64,000 bases of DNA, taken from NCBI GenBank assembly GCA_964036315.1, contig OZ038509.1, forward strand, positions 28,016,419 through 28,080,418, in the 5' to 3' direction. The DNA comes from Acanthosepion esculentum (Eukaryota > Mollusca > Cephalopoda > Sepiida > Sepiidae). This document shows, in pieces, positions 12,264 to 22,981 of this stretch. The notes beneath the pieces are model-generated. The model saw only the letters and a program-made list of their open reading frames with translations. It had not been told where the DNA came from and did not search any database. The position numbers and the translations under genes are program-made. Each line of letters opens with the position of its first letter. The stretch's first letter is position 1.

Positions 12264-12432
12264 GTAATTTTGGAGATCTCGAACCCTATTGATGGGCATA
12301 CCTTTTGTTGAGAGCGAAAAAGGAAATTATGTTTGGATGGATATCTATATATTAAGGACAAAACAGTGAACAATAAGATTTACTGGAAATGTGAAATGTG
12401 CAAAAAAAGGAAATACTTAGCATGTGTTTTAT
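12264..12432 (+). pseudogene. FLYWCH-type zinc-finger fragment, frameshifted
   Basis: After a polypyrimidine tract and CAG (12261-12263, acceptor-like), ATG at 12292 opens MGIPFVESEKGNYV. A frame change near 12330 then gives DGYLYIKDKTVNNKIYWKCE, followed by CKKRKYLAC. The pattern (start methionine, serine/glycine-rich strand, GY.Y, YW.C) resembles the FLYWCH zinc finger, found in DNA-binding proteins and at the N terminus of some MULE-type transposases. The fragment stops where the LINE endonuclease relic begins (about 12437), so it seems cut by that insertion. The final H.H ligands are not present. The family call rests on pattern recognition only. Confidence 0.5.
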
Positions 12433-12436
12433 TTTC

Positions 12437-12930
12437 AGTGACCCTGATGCTCACCATGACATGTGGCTTAAACATTTTAAAGGTACTGATGTTGCTGGTA
12501 TTCAGACATTAAATTTTTCCATTGGCCAATCCCTTACTCAAATCATGGACTTCCCTATGTATTCCCGAGCAAAACCGAGCAACAGGTTTCTCTACTTAAT
12601 TTATTTCTTACCTCTTCTCCTCACTCTTGCCAAGCTTCACAACACTGCCCTCTTGGTAACTCTGACCATTCTGTGGTAGCTATTGATATTTCATTCCAGT
12701 CATATAGGAACACCCTATCCATAAGACCTTTTTTCCGTTACCAGTGTGCTGACTGGTACTCACTCCATAAATTTCTTTGTGATGCACCCTGGACCTCCCA
12801 ATTGAAAATTGCACCACTGAGGTTTCTTTTTGGGTCAAAGCCGGCATGGACACTTTCATCCCTTCTCAGAAATATCAGGTGAAACCTCAATCTTCACCAT
12901 AGTTCACACTAGCATGCTTGGCTGTTATAG
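12437..12930 (+). pseudogene. LINE endonuclease domain fragment (CR1/Jockey-like)
   Basis: Reads as the C-terminal part of an apurinic-like (EEP) endonuclease: DPDAHHDMWLKH near 12440, then GTDVAGIQTLNF, then DFPMYSRAK. After a frameshift near 12560-12650 it continues with SDHSVVAIDISFQS (the conserved SDH block) and ADWYSLHKFLCDAPW near 12750-12800. The tail (KYQVKPQSSP near 12870) matches the linker that begins the RT relic at 722. It is therefore the upstream neighbour domain of that protein, surviving as a separate fragment. Stops and shifts make it non-functional. Confidence 0.8.
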
Positions 12931-13423
12931 CACACTGGAACCAAACCATCACCACAGGCACCTATTAGTTGCTGCTCATAATGAAGTTTTCATAAAATTA
13001 AGTATGGCAGTGAAACACATGTAAAAAATATATATATATATATTTTTATCAAGATTTTCTAATAAAAACATTTCTAAAATAATTTCATTCATTAGTGAAT
13101 AAGTCCTGAAAATTTCATTTAAAGTCCAACAATTTGATTTTTGCAAGAATTTCCAAATTAATGTATCTGTCACCACAAAAATGATGCTAAAATCTGCTAT
13201 CCTAAAATATAGTAAATTTGTTAACGCAAGAAAAACAAGTTTTTTAATCAAAATTTTGAATGTTCTAAAAAGAACTAAAAAATTTGAATAAATATTAAAA
13301 AAAATACATTGATCATTCCTCTTAACAAGACATAAAGATTTTGACAATAAACTATGTTTCATTACATTGGGAGCATGTTGTCATCGTGGTATGCAGATTC
13401 TAAAGCGATCTTGTGACGGCACC
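12931..13423. other. AT-rich spacer with short (TA)n
   Basis: A small TA tract is at 13029-13041. No gene is seen. Confidence 0.5.
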
Positions 13424-13625
13424 TACAGTAAAGCAAACGAGATGCAAGGTTTTACTGGGTGTGGAAGAGTTCGAAGCAGAAACATTGCTAGGGAGCAAGA
13501 AAAGAGGGAGAGTATCAGGACAGTAGAAAGTGATTAACATTGCCTTTAAATTTATAAAGATTAAAGTTGGATCGAAAACATGGAGCCAAAAGGGAGTTCC
13601 ACAAGCTTGAAAATAACTGTTAGCC
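13424..13625 (-). mobile_element. LINE 3' terminal fragment (CR1/Jockey-like)
   Basis: On the minus strand this matches the 3' coding end and 3' UTR of the fragments at 38895-39515 and 31138-31480. Shared blocks are LWNSLLAPCF-like codons near 13600 (plus-strand GGGAGTTCCACAAGC), the ATTAACATTGCCTTTAAATT region, and a terminal TTACTGGGTGTGGAAGA block. Confidence 0.7.
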
Positions 13626-13669
13626 TAAAATTTATGGTTCCATCTAACGAGATATATATATATATATAT

Positions 13670-14060
13670 ATAAGAACCTTCAGATATTGAAAGCCATCTA
13701 CATTAAAACAAAAGAACTCACACTTAACAAAATTACATTTCAAACCAGTCACAAAATATTCCAATTCATTTAAACAAATGGTTTTGTTGATAATATTTCT
13801 TTCTCTCATGTGGTCATGTATGACGTCAGAGAACCACATTACAAATTTATGACCTGCATCTGGTATTCTGTGACTGTAATCATCGTATAACAAACTTTTA
13901 TGTAAACATAACTTTGATGGTGAACATCTCTGTTGTAATGTCCATATAACGACTCTGATGATGGCTAATGTTAGATGAAAGCTTAGATCGAGGAACAACA
14001 TAATAAAAAAATAATCAAATGTTGGACACTTTTTGTCTTTATTTTCTCCCGGAACTAAAG
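13670..14060 (+). pseudogene. Possible Penelope-like element 3' end
   Basis: The plus strand reads ILKAIYIKTKELTLNKI (about 13686-13740). This resembles the C-terminal helix of GIY-YIG domains in Penelope-like elements (compare IMEALIIKKKK at 55180-55205). Downstream, CTGATGATGGCTAATGTTAG at about 13955-13974 is followed by ATGAAAGC, a hairpin seen at the ends of such elements. The long minus-strand open frame (13561-14145) crosses two unrelated repeats and is judged spurious. The similarity is short, so the call is tentative. Confidence 0.3.
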
Positions 14061-14143
14061 CCACTATGCAAAGCTTAGAATGGCTCATGATCAAACATAA
14101 TAGACATTCATTGTCTGTCATATTTAACAATATATGTTTGAAC

Positions 14144-14161
14144 ATATATATATATATTTGT

Positions 14162-14193
<32 letters not shown>
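14144..14193. repeat. (TA)n microsatellite
   Basis: Interrupted TA tract. Confidence 0.9.
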
Positions 14194-14196
<3 letters not shown>

Positions 14197-14346
14197 TGCA
14201 AATATACTTGCATGTACATGTTATAAAAAGTGCTAAATGTTATATAATGGAGCTATTAAGTACATATTAGTGAATATACATAATATCCCAAATCGATAGC
14301 ACAACTTAGAGTTTTATGCAAATACACACTCTTCAGGTGCAGGATA

Positions 14347-14349
<3 letters not shown>

Positions 14350-14418
<69 letters not shown>
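14350..14418. repeat. (TA)n microsatellite
   Basis: Uninterrupted TA tract of about 34 repeats. The minus-strand 62-aa open frame here is a poly(Ile-Tyr) artefact. Confidence 0.95.
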
Positions 14419-14421
<3 letters not shown>

Positions 14422-14933
14422 AACATAGTAGTCAGTCAGTGTCTCATTAGACTGCTTGATAATACAACCGAATGCAACAGTCCAAGTTGATGTCTTCTTC
14501 ATGCATATAGACTATTCCTTGTCATATGAAAAGTGTCTTTATGCAAAGAAACTTTACTAAAATGAAGATACAATTTTTGTAAAACACCTCAACAATTTCT
14601 GGAATATAAAAATTTAGGATTTGCTTTCTTCTTTTCCTATCTGTTATCATTGTGGATGAATTGAATATTCTTAAATGGTCAAATTTTTGCCCCTTCCACA
14701 GATTAAAAATTAATACATTTTAAAATGTTTGATGGGACCAATCCTACCTACTGTCAAAATGGCTGCTGAATTTGTCAGTTTTTAAAGAGGCTGAGGTTTA
14801 AAAAATGATAACACCTTATATCTTTTAAACATGTTTGGTTAAAGACAACTGGAAGTTCTTCGTTATGGATCTATTGACTGATTTTTCTTCCAGTTTGAAT
14901 CATTTTCCTGGGTTTTCCAAATGGAAGTTGGTC
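14419..14933. other. Anonymous AT-rich sequence
   Basis: No gene or element is recognised. Confidence 0.5.
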
Positions 14934-15363
14934 CTGGGTATGATGATAAACTACATCTGACAGAAAGGTCTATGATTAGGAGGTTTTAGAGAAGCCTGGA
15001 ACCACCTCTTAATTGTTATTGTTCCCAGGTTCACTCTGACCTGGGGTGGTAGCACTTGTTAGGGTCCCAGCTATGGGTAAATAGTTAACCCCCAAACTGA
15101 CATTAAAACACTATGCAAGTATAAAAATATACTATAGTAAAAATACCAGCAATACATTTTTGAAGAAAAAATATTACCAGCAATACATTTGACTCAACAA
15201 AAATCCTCTTTACAAAAATACAGCAACAAAACCTGGTCTGCAAACGGACTTCTTACAAAGAATACATATTCTATTCATACGAACATATCCTAAAAACATT
15301 GTCATCATTCAAAAACCCATTGAGGTTGATATGCCGTAAAATAAACCAAACCAAACCAAACCC
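14934..15363 (+). mobile_element. SINE-like repeat, family 1 (copy 2)
   Basis: Same block order as 6010-6367: TAAACTACATCTGACAG, GATTAGGAGGTTTT, GGAACCACCTCTTAATTG, GGGTGGTAGCACTTGTTAGG, CCAGCTATGGGTAAATAGTT. The end reads AACCCATTGAGGTTGATATG, then a (CCAAA)n tail at 15344-15363. Confidence 0.75.
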
Positions 15364-15958
15364 AGTGAAACTTCAAATATAAATTCTTCAATGTCTGAGT
15401 ACTTTCAGCTTCCATAAGACAAGGATATTTTGTTAATATAGTTGTGCAAAATATATAAAAAAAATAAACAAAATTCTTAACAAAGAAGTTACATTGCTCT
15501 TTAACCAAACTTGTATAAATGAAAAAGAGATTGCTGTTCCATTATGTCCGATGTGTGTTCAAAATAAATGATACAAAATGTTTCCCCTGAATGATGCTAA
15601 TTCTGTGTGCGCACACACACATATATATATATATAATCCCAAATTACCTCATATGGGGAATAAGCTTATTTCAACTGAGTCAAAAATTTATCCATTTCAA
15701 TGTTTCAGTCAGATGAAAGGAAGAGGTTTTATAAAATTAAACCTGGACATTAATTTTATGACATTAAATTGCAGTTATATGAAATGTTAACTTGAAACTA
15801 AGAAAGGAATGAAAAGGGGTTTTAAAAAAACTTATAGATAAAATGTTTAAAAATACAAAATCATACTTAAAAGTACTATTCCAAAGACAAGTTATATTTA
15901 AAAGTAAGATATCTTTAAATAAGTTATATTTAATATAAAATCAAAAGGTTATATTAAA

Positions 15959-15960
<2 letters not shown>
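15364..15960. other. Anonymous AT-rich sequence
   Basis: No gene is recognised. A short CA/TA tract is at 15608-15641. Confidence 0.5.

Positions 15961-16027
<67 letters not shown>
15961..16027. repeat. (TA)n microsatellite
   Basis: About 33 TA units. Confidence 0.95.
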
Positions 16028-16028
<1 letters not shown>

Positions 16029-16489
16029 CTTGTAATTTTTTAGCCTTTCCCATTTACATTATATCCATATTTATAAGGTAAAGTCAAACATTTTCTCCAT
16101 TCTTGTTAAAAGGGGTATGTTATGGCAAAAGTGCAGATAATTTTTGCCTTATCCTTGTAGATCATTAAGTCTGCATCCTAATGAAAAAAAAGCAAAGCAT
16201 TTTACACAAGAAATATTTATCTTACAACATTATCTCTTCTCTCTTTAATGCCCTTCAATGTTTAATATTACAGGATGCGATGGGTTAATTGTCACCATTT
16301 TATATTTTAATTTCGCAGCATGCATTGTTTGTTTTTGATTTTGTTGACTGCATAGTATAGTAGGGTCAGTTTGGCACCATCTGTGAGAAAAAGAGCACCA
16401 TGATGCAATTCACTCTGCCAGAAATTTGTAAACATTTCAGAGTGTTTGGGTGTCAGTCAGAGGACAGTGCAGAGGATTTGGAAAGAGTT

Positions 16490-16903
16490 GGATGATATAT
16501 CCAGTCAATATCATGGTGTTTGGAGTGATCACTAGTGATGGGGGACATTATGCCTCCATTCGTCTTTCCACAGGGACTCAGACTCAACACGGAGGCCTAT
16601 ATTAAGTACCTTGAGGAGGTAGTGCTGTCCTCAGTCAAGAGAGTGGTTGCTGGAAGACGCTATATCTGGTAACAGGTCTCTGCACCTGCCAGCAAGCAGG
16701 TGAACCCAGTCATGGCTGTCAGACAATTTCTGCGACCACACCACCCCCTTACATCTGGCCACTTAACTCCCCAGATACCAAAGATGACAAGGATTATGGC
16801 AGCATTCACCAACTTAAAAAAGGACACTGTCCAGAAGAGTTGCAGGATATTCCAAAGTTGTCTGGAGGCTGTGGTTGAATCCAATGGTGATTTTTTTGTG
16901 TAA
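16490..16903 (+). pseudogene. Mariner/Tc1 transposase relic (family M-A)
   Basis: Broken frames read MVFGVITSDG, then PPFVFPQGLRLNTEAYIKYL-like residues, then KRVVAGRRYIW, an internal deletion, and IMAAFTNLKKDTVQKSCRIF followed by LEAVVESNGDFF at the end. The block between the second catalytic residue and the C terminus, normally DSAPCHTSR...SPDCNPLDY, survives only as PVMAVRQFLRPHHPLTSGHL and short neighbours. The family cuts and pastes DNA using a DDE/D triad. The triad is not intact here. Confidence 0.75.
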
Positions 16904-16914
16904 TTTTGGTAAAT

Positions 16915-17331
16915 TGTAGAGAAAAATAAATGATGATGAGTGGGGGTCAAAAAGTGCAGTGTGACCCTCACCGCCAGGCCAGGTATTTTTCTTCTCCCTT
17001 TCTCGGCCGTTACACTGGGCAGTCGTGAAACAGACACCAACTCAGCTGCACCTACTTCGACTTCCTCTTTGTGTGTCTGTCAATCTGTACATCCAACTCT
17101 AACACACGCAGTCTGCTGAATGACTTCTGTTCTGTCGTGCTGCTGGCACCCCGCTTTTTATACTATTCCAAGACAGCCAAAATGTGTGCAAATATCATCT
17201 CATCTTGGACGAGATATGCGTGCATAAATTGTGTCTTCAATAGCGGCCATATTTTTTTGTGTCATCACTTTGCAGATAAGACACGTTCGCGCTCGTTTCG
17301 GATTCCGAGGTAAGTCATGTCTTTCGTTACA
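16915..17331. mobile_element. Solo LTR nested in mariner
   Basis: The insert begins TGTAGAG and ends CGTTACA, so it has 5'-TG...CA-3' ends with TGTA/TACA inverted termini. It is flanked by a 4-bp direct repeat AAAT (16911-16914 and 17332-17335). At 417 bp, more G+C-rich than the surroundings and without coding similarity, it fits a solo long terminal repeat of an LTR retrotransposon left after recombination. Orientation is unknown. No second copy was noticed in the window. Confidence 0.65.
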
Positions 17332-17472
17332 AAATATATCTGTTAAAATGAGATGTCAGTGTTATTTTAATTTTTGTGTAATTTAGAAGACAGTTTATCC
17401 ATCGCACCCTGTGTTTGCATAGATTGAGAATTATACAGTGAGAATTTTATTTAGCTCATAACTGTCAATCTA

Positions 17473-17474
<2 letters not shown>

Positions 17475-17532
<58 letters not shown>
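17475..17532. repeat. (TA)n microsatellite
   Basis: About 29 TA units. Confidence 0.95.
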
Positions 17533-17536
<4 letters not shown>

Positions 17537-17539
17537 GCT

Positions 17540-18450
17540 ACCCATTGTCTCAATGTGCATCCAATTTCCTGTCCTTTATAGCTCTTTGTCTTTTTGTAAT
17601 CTCTCCTAAACTCTGTTCTGCCATCCGTTTACACAAGCTCGTAAGGAAGGTTATACACTGTTGTCCTCTATCCTTTTTGCCTTCAGTATGTCTTGCGAGT
17701 TTCAAATTTTCCAAGCCCTCTTTCCTCATGTGTTCTGGAAATTTTGACTATCTTTTCTGATATTAAGTATAAATATCCTTTTTGTTTCCATTTTCTCTAA
17801 AACATCGTCATTACTCACATGTTCAGTCCATGGTATTCTCAGCATCCTTTTGTAGAACCACATTTCTGCTCCTTTAAGTCTCTTCTTCTTGTGTGATGAA
17901 ATGGTTCAGTCTTCACTGCCATAGAAAGGCAGATATTATATAACAGTTTAGTAATCTTTTCTTTCTTTCTAATAAAATTTTCCAGTTTTACAATACTTTG
18001 CTTAGCTTTAGGAAAGCACTTTCGCTGTCCCAATCTGCCTTCATATTTCAGTGTCACACTTTCCATCCTCTGTTAAAACACTTCCCAGATGTTTAAATTT
18101 TTGTACTTGTTTGATTTTGCTATATCTCCAATTTCTAATTTGCATGGTGGACTCATCCCTTTTGCTAACCACCATGCCTTCTCTCTTCTTGCAATTGATG
18201 TTTAGTCCTTTCTTCTCTCTTTCCTTTACATATCTGCTATCAGTAATGTATCTTATGCTGTTAAGATTGTGGCCACCTATCATGAATCCTAGTAGGACTT
18301 TTAATTCTCCCAGGACCACTCCATTGTATAGGTTGAATAAGTCTGGTGAGAAGACCCATCCTTGTCTTACACTCCTTTCTATATTTTTATATTTACTGAA
18401 TTCATCTTCTATCCATATGCAACTGGCTTGCTCCCAGGGTAGTTTCTAGA
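17540..18450 (-). pseudogene. Non-LTR retrotransposon RT, C-terminal half (RTE/endonuclease-RT-like)
   Basis: Minus-strand frames read, from 18400 downwards: a degraded GVRQGCVLSPDLFNLY-like block, then GFMIGGHNLNSIRY (18250-18300). The catalytic YADD is lost (RYITDSRYV). It continues GLNINCKKREGMVVSKRD, QVQKFKHLGSVLTEDGKCDT and CFPKAKQSIVKLENFIRKKE. After frameshifts come EMWFYKRMLRIPWTEHVSND near 17800-17860 and a degraded KRMLKFLGHI..GLENLTL-like tail near 17680. The style differs from the LINE at 722, so this is a second non-LTR lineage. Loss of the active site and several shifts make it dead. Confidence 0.85.
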
Positions 18451-18454
18451 TTAT

Positions 18455-20340
18455 TTTAATATCATTCCCAAATATGCTAATATTTACCTAAAATTCTGGG
18501 TCACACGATGAAGTGATTTATTTTTTTATTTTTTTATTTTGTAAATGTATAATATTCCCCCCACACACACAAAAAGGCATGACATCGAATGAAGAAAAGT
18601 AATACTTGTTTAAGTAATATTTTTTTTAATATTATTGAAAATAGTCAGTGTGTGGCACTGTTCATTTTATGCAGGACCCGAGGATAAAATCTGTCCGTCA
18701 AGTTCTTTTTCCTAGAACTAATAGAACTAAAATATCCTCCTGAGAGTAACAGTTAAAACAAGTGATTCAAAAGGAATGTCTGCAGTGTTTCATTGTTTTC
18801 TGCTCAGCTGCAACAACAAAAATTATAAATGTTCTCCAAGAAGGGCAACAAGAGGCCCAATTATTTTCTGGGCAACATCTATAATATGAGTAGGCCTTTT
18901 GATTAAAGTGATAAATATATCTATAAATTTACATGTACTCCTAAGATGAATATTGATCTGAAATTATCACTGTATAATGTTCAGTAAAATGGATTAATGT
19001 TTACCACAGAATTAAGCTTTTTTTTTTACTAATTGTTCACATAATAAAAAGTTCATAAGCCACTCAAGATAGTGACTGAGAGCTACTGTATGAAGTTATT
19101 GCAGATGAGAGGAGGTGGAGGAGCTAAGAAGTACAGTTTATGAGGATATGTAGGAAAGATAACTGTTTGCCCTAGACATATAAACATAGTGGTTAGTGAA
19201 GCATTCTCTTGTCTAATATAATTTTTTTTTTTTTTACCATTAATCTGTGTTGTTATTGAGTTTTTTCCTGACATATATATAAGTAAAATTTAGCCATATT
19301 GCGACAGTATGATTTCTTTGTCTAATTTATTTTTTTTCACTTATCAATATCTCACGCTCTTATTGCAATTTGCCAATCCTAGTATAATAGCAGTTTTCAT
19401 TGCAAAAATTTGCATTTCCTCTTTGGTAGGAATTGTCTGATTATTTATGAGGCAAGAAAGAAATTTCTTTCTTCTGTCTCTTGGAATTGAATCAAAAAGC
19501 CATTTATCTGCCTAATGTAATTTACATTCATTGGAGAACAATTCTTGGCATGTGAGTTTATTGGCCAAAATCAATGATTGATATTTTCTGTTCAGTTCCA
19601 CTCAAAATGGTCCACCATAAGTTCTGCTTAAAACTGTGTTTCACTTCTGCTTTTTCTCTCTCAAATGAGACAAAAAGAATGAAAGATAGACATTATGTTG
19701 TTCAGAGGTTGTAAGTGTTTCGCTTTTGGTGGGAAATTGAATTTAGTTCGACTCTTATTGAATCGACCTCATATTTTAATTCAGTTTGTCTTTTGACATC
19801 AAAGTGGATGGTTGTGTGTTTTATTTGAAGTCCTTTGAGGAAGACATTTGTTAAAAAGACATTTTACACACATCTTGAAGAGACATTTAAAAGACTGATT
19901 CTTTTACATATAGCTGAAGATGATAAATCAAAAACTAAATGTAATTTCTGTACAACATGTTTATTTCTACTGATGAATAACAAATGCATACATCACTTTT
20001 CTTTATAGTCCCCTCCCTGCATGGCACTGCACTTCTGTTATCATTCATGTGAGCTTCTTCATCCCTTCCAAAAAGACACTTTTTTTTCTGCACCATTTGC
20101 TGGGCCTCACCATCCAAACTGAACTTATGATGATGTAACATCTCCTTCAACAACTCAAATCAGATGTTGCCAAATGCAGAAGCAATTCAAATCCAAGACA
20201 TTGCATGGTCTCTATTGTTACTGTTGCTATATGCACAATCATGGAGCAGTAGCCTCCCTTTGGAGAGAAGTCCTTGTCAGTTATGATGAATTGTGGGTTC
20301 CAGTTGGTCTTGCAGTTAGTGCCAGACATGTCCCAGAAAT
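18455..20340. other. Anonymous AT-rich sequence
   Basis: No gene or named element is recognised. Short open frames (19083-19274, 19935-20153) show no known motif. Confidence 0.5.
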
Positions 20341-20343
20341 TTG

Positions 20344-20537
20344 ACTGTTCCGTATAGGATACAGGTTCAAATCCTGTCGAGGACGAAAATTTCTCGGACA
20401 TTCAGGCCGGTAAATGTTATTTAATACTGTTTATTATAAAACAGAGCATTTACTTAAATACTTGTATCTATAAAAAAGAATGTTAAACATAAAAATGTCT
20501 TTAAATAATTGTCGGACTTTGTCCATTTCATAATGTG
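20344..20537 (+). mobile_element. tRNA-derived SINE, family 2 (head truncated)
   Basis: Starts within a tRNA-like region (TTCCGTATAGGATACAGGTT, then a B-box-like GGTTCAAATCC). It continues TTTCTCGGACATTCAGGCCG and the body AATGTTATTTAATACTG to TCTTTAAATAATTGTCGGAC. The same sequence is found at 20693-20868, offset by 346 bp. Confidence 0.8.
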
Positions 20538-20645
20538 TGACGTCATTTGTTTACATTTGATACGCCATAAGCAGTTATGAATGTACATGAAAGATTTATG
20601 GAAGATTGAAGTTTATAAGCAGAAAATTCGACCTTGCCAACCGAA

Positions 20646-20868
20646 CGATCCTCAGTGGCCGAATCGGTTAAGGCACATCAGGCTATATGATGGTTCCGTA
20701 TAGGATACAGGTTCGAATCCTCTCGTAGGACGAATATTTTCTATGAAAATTTCTCGGACATTCAGGCCGGTAAATGTTATTTAATACTGTTTATTATAAA
20801 ACAGAGCATTTACTTAAATACTTGTATCTATAAAAAAGAATGTTAAACATAAGAATGTCTTTAAATAA
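20646..20868 (+). mobile_element. tRNA-derived SINE, family 2 (full head)
   Basis: The head (20646-20732) has a box-A-like TGGCCGAATCGG (20656-20667) and a box-B GGTTCGAATCC (20710-20720). It also has a variable-arm-like hairpin (TCCGTATAGGA) and partly pairing ends (ATCCT/AGGAC). The long variable arm suggests a class II tRNA ancestor (Leu or Ser type). Boxes A and B form the internal RNA polymerase III promoter used by tRNA SINEs. The body is shared with 20401-20537 and with the foldback at 10534-10770. The 3' end stops short of the GTCGGAC terminus. A functional tRNA is unlikely because the head is fused to the SINE body. Confidence 0.8.
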
Positions 20869-22805
20869 GTCTTACAATGATAATGACGTTGTCGCTGGAA
20901 GTGCATGTTGTGGATGGTTTGCAAGAGAGGAAGTTTTGAGTTTAGGAACAACAAAAAAATTGATGAATCTTTTATAGAAAGATGCATTATAAACAACATG
21001 AGAACTTAATTAAGGCTGATTCAATCATTTTAATGATTCAGAACTAAAAGAACTTTTCTTCAGTAATTTTGTTGCATGTCAGTGCCCATTTGTGCAACTT
21101 AGTAATTTAACACAGCAGTCAGTCATGGAGCTGGAAGAAAAAGTTATTCTATACATCACTTTCAGACGATCACTTCTTCTGTTTCTCCTTGTCTGGTCAA
21201 TAATTAGCGGGTACTGTCATTCACTGTTTGAAAAGCATTTCTAAAACACCTTGCAAAATATAAATATGTTGTCTGATGTCTTAGTTTTAGTTTTAAAAAT
21301 AAAAAAATCTGACTTAAAATTAATCATAAAAGAAAAAAAATACTTTCCAGTTTTGAAAATTGTTGTTAAACTAATTTTAGACTTTGTTTACTTTTCTGTC
21401 ACTTTGAGTTTTGATTGCATGATGATGACTGGGTTTGCTAATGAAAAAATTGCATCCCAATTTTAAAAATCTTTTAAAAATAGTCTCATGGAAATCTAGG
21501 TTTTACAATGTAGGTTAATTTAAGGTCTGATTAATTATATTTCAATAAAATACATCTTACTTCTTGTTTTTAATATAATGGAAACAACATTTTTAAAACT
21601 AGAGGTATCTATTTTTTTTTTTATAAGATCAGGTTAAGGGTCAAGTAATTGAAGTATTAACTTCCCCTTTCCCTTCCTATCACTAACTGATGCCCTTGTC
21701 AATATTTTTCCCTGCATATTACATCCCTGAAAATATCGAGGAACAGAAATGACATATTTATTTATTTTTTATAGACAATATTAGCCATTAACAATCAAGA
21801 AACCATGAGATTAGTTTAGGATCTTTGTTCTTTTGAGCAACTGTAAACTTATTAGAAATGGACAAATTTACTGTGAAAAGCCATTCAAGGGTGGTAACTT
21901 GAGATTATATCTTAGACCAGTCACTCCCAAATTTTTTTTTCTGACCTGCATTTTCAGAATTAAAATTTGCTTATGCCTCACCAAATTTTATTTGATAAAA
22001 AGTATATTTAAAAATAATAAACAGAGAGGGCTGAAGGGAGATAACCATGGATTTGAGGTCAGACTATTATCATTGATAACTCTCTCCTCCAATTTGCAGA
22101 GCCTAGTTACTGTATTCTTAATATTTGATCTAATGCAAAAATGACAAAATTGGTCAATAATTATTTATAATTATTTATACGGGGACTCATGCATGCAATT
22201 ACAAGTAATCCATAATAATATTTTAAATTTTGAAATTATATTTATTTTTGGCTTATTAATTTTTTGAAACTGTTTCTAAATCTTTGTCTTTCAATCATTC
22301 CACCTCACCTGCTATTCTGTTCCTCCGCACCTATGAGGTGTACTACATCATTTGGCAACCACTGTTTTAGACTGTCTTCTGTAGATACTAAATGCAAAAC
22401 AGTTTTATGATGAAAAAATAATTTCAATATTGTATTAAAAATACTTTAATGGTATGAATTTTGTTATAATAAATATTTTTCAATTTGTCAAAATAAGTAT
22501 TCTTTGTTAAATAGAGATCTTCTGAGTTCTCGAAGCATTTGAATAAATAAAGAAGATTAAAACATTTTAACCATCCAATAATTTTCTTTAAGAATTAAAC
22601 AAAAGACTTTAATTTTTTGCTCAATATTTTTTCTTTTTCACTCCAGAAATCTAAAAAGCATAATTTACAGAAAACCACTTAAATCTCTCTAAATTACATC
22701 TTAATTTCTTTTTACTTCCAATTCAGGACGTATTTTAAGTATCATCAGCAGAAAGTTTAAAAATTCATTTTCATTCATTTTTTCCAGGGATTTTCTTTAT
22801 AAAAA
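20869..22805. other. Anonymous AT-rich sequence
   Basis: No gene or named element is recognised. The open frames at 21251-21466 and 21833-22144 have no known motif and A/T-driven composition. Confidence 0.5.
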
Positions 22806-22810
22806 GTAGT

Positions 22811-22981
22811 TGTTAATCACTGTGAAGTTGTCTCCCTTGTATCTTCTCCATGAGTGAGGTACAATTGAGGCGAAAAGGCGGGGGAGGGACAGTTGAATAT
22901 CACCACCTGGTGTTTGAAGGTCGCCAAATAAATTCTTTCTCCACACACACATCTTGTTGGAGTCATTTATTTAAATTCACA
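22811..22981 (+). mobile_element. Solo LTR, 171 bp
   Basis: Begins TGTTAATCAC and ends AAATTCACA (TG...CA ends). It is flanked by a perfect 5-bp duplication GTAGT at 22806-22810 and 22982-22986. It contains a G-rich tract (GGCGGGGGAGGG near 22880) and an AATAAA polyadenylation signal near 22928, placed in the last third as in the R region of an LTR. The polyadenylation signal suggests plus orientation. Confidence 0.65.

Larger units (their letters stand above)
16271..17411 (+). mobile_element. Mariner-type transposon, family M-A, with nested solo LTR
   Basis: Terminal inverted repeats CAGGATGCGATGGGTTAATT (16271) and the reverse complement of CAGGGTGCGATGGATAAACT (ending 17411) bound the element. 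TA lies at 16269-16270; the right flank is TG, probably a decayed TA. Inside is an internally deleted transposase relic (16490-16903). At the 3' end the homology shared with 44028-44181 and 34832-35552 is split by a 417-bp insert (16915-17331). Removing the insert and one 4-bp duplication restores a contiguous mariner end. Confidence 0.8.

Noticed and set aside
13561..14145. 194-codon minus-strand open frame
   Set aside because: It spans a LINE 3' fragment and a possible Penelope end that read better on other frames or strands; no known domain.
14314..14502. Open frames of alternating Ile-Tyr (also 10152-10574, 45974-46159, 49589-49777, 53314-53511)
   Set aside because: Translations of (TA)n, (CA)n or (TG)n microsatellites.
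20646..20732. Functional tRNA gene
   Set aside because: The sequence is fused to a repeated SINE body also found at 20344 and 10534, and its acceptor stem pairs poorly.
22811..22981. LTR starting at TGTGAAG (22821)
   Set aside because: That border gives no target duplication; starting at TGTTAATC (22811) gives a perfect 5-bp duplication.
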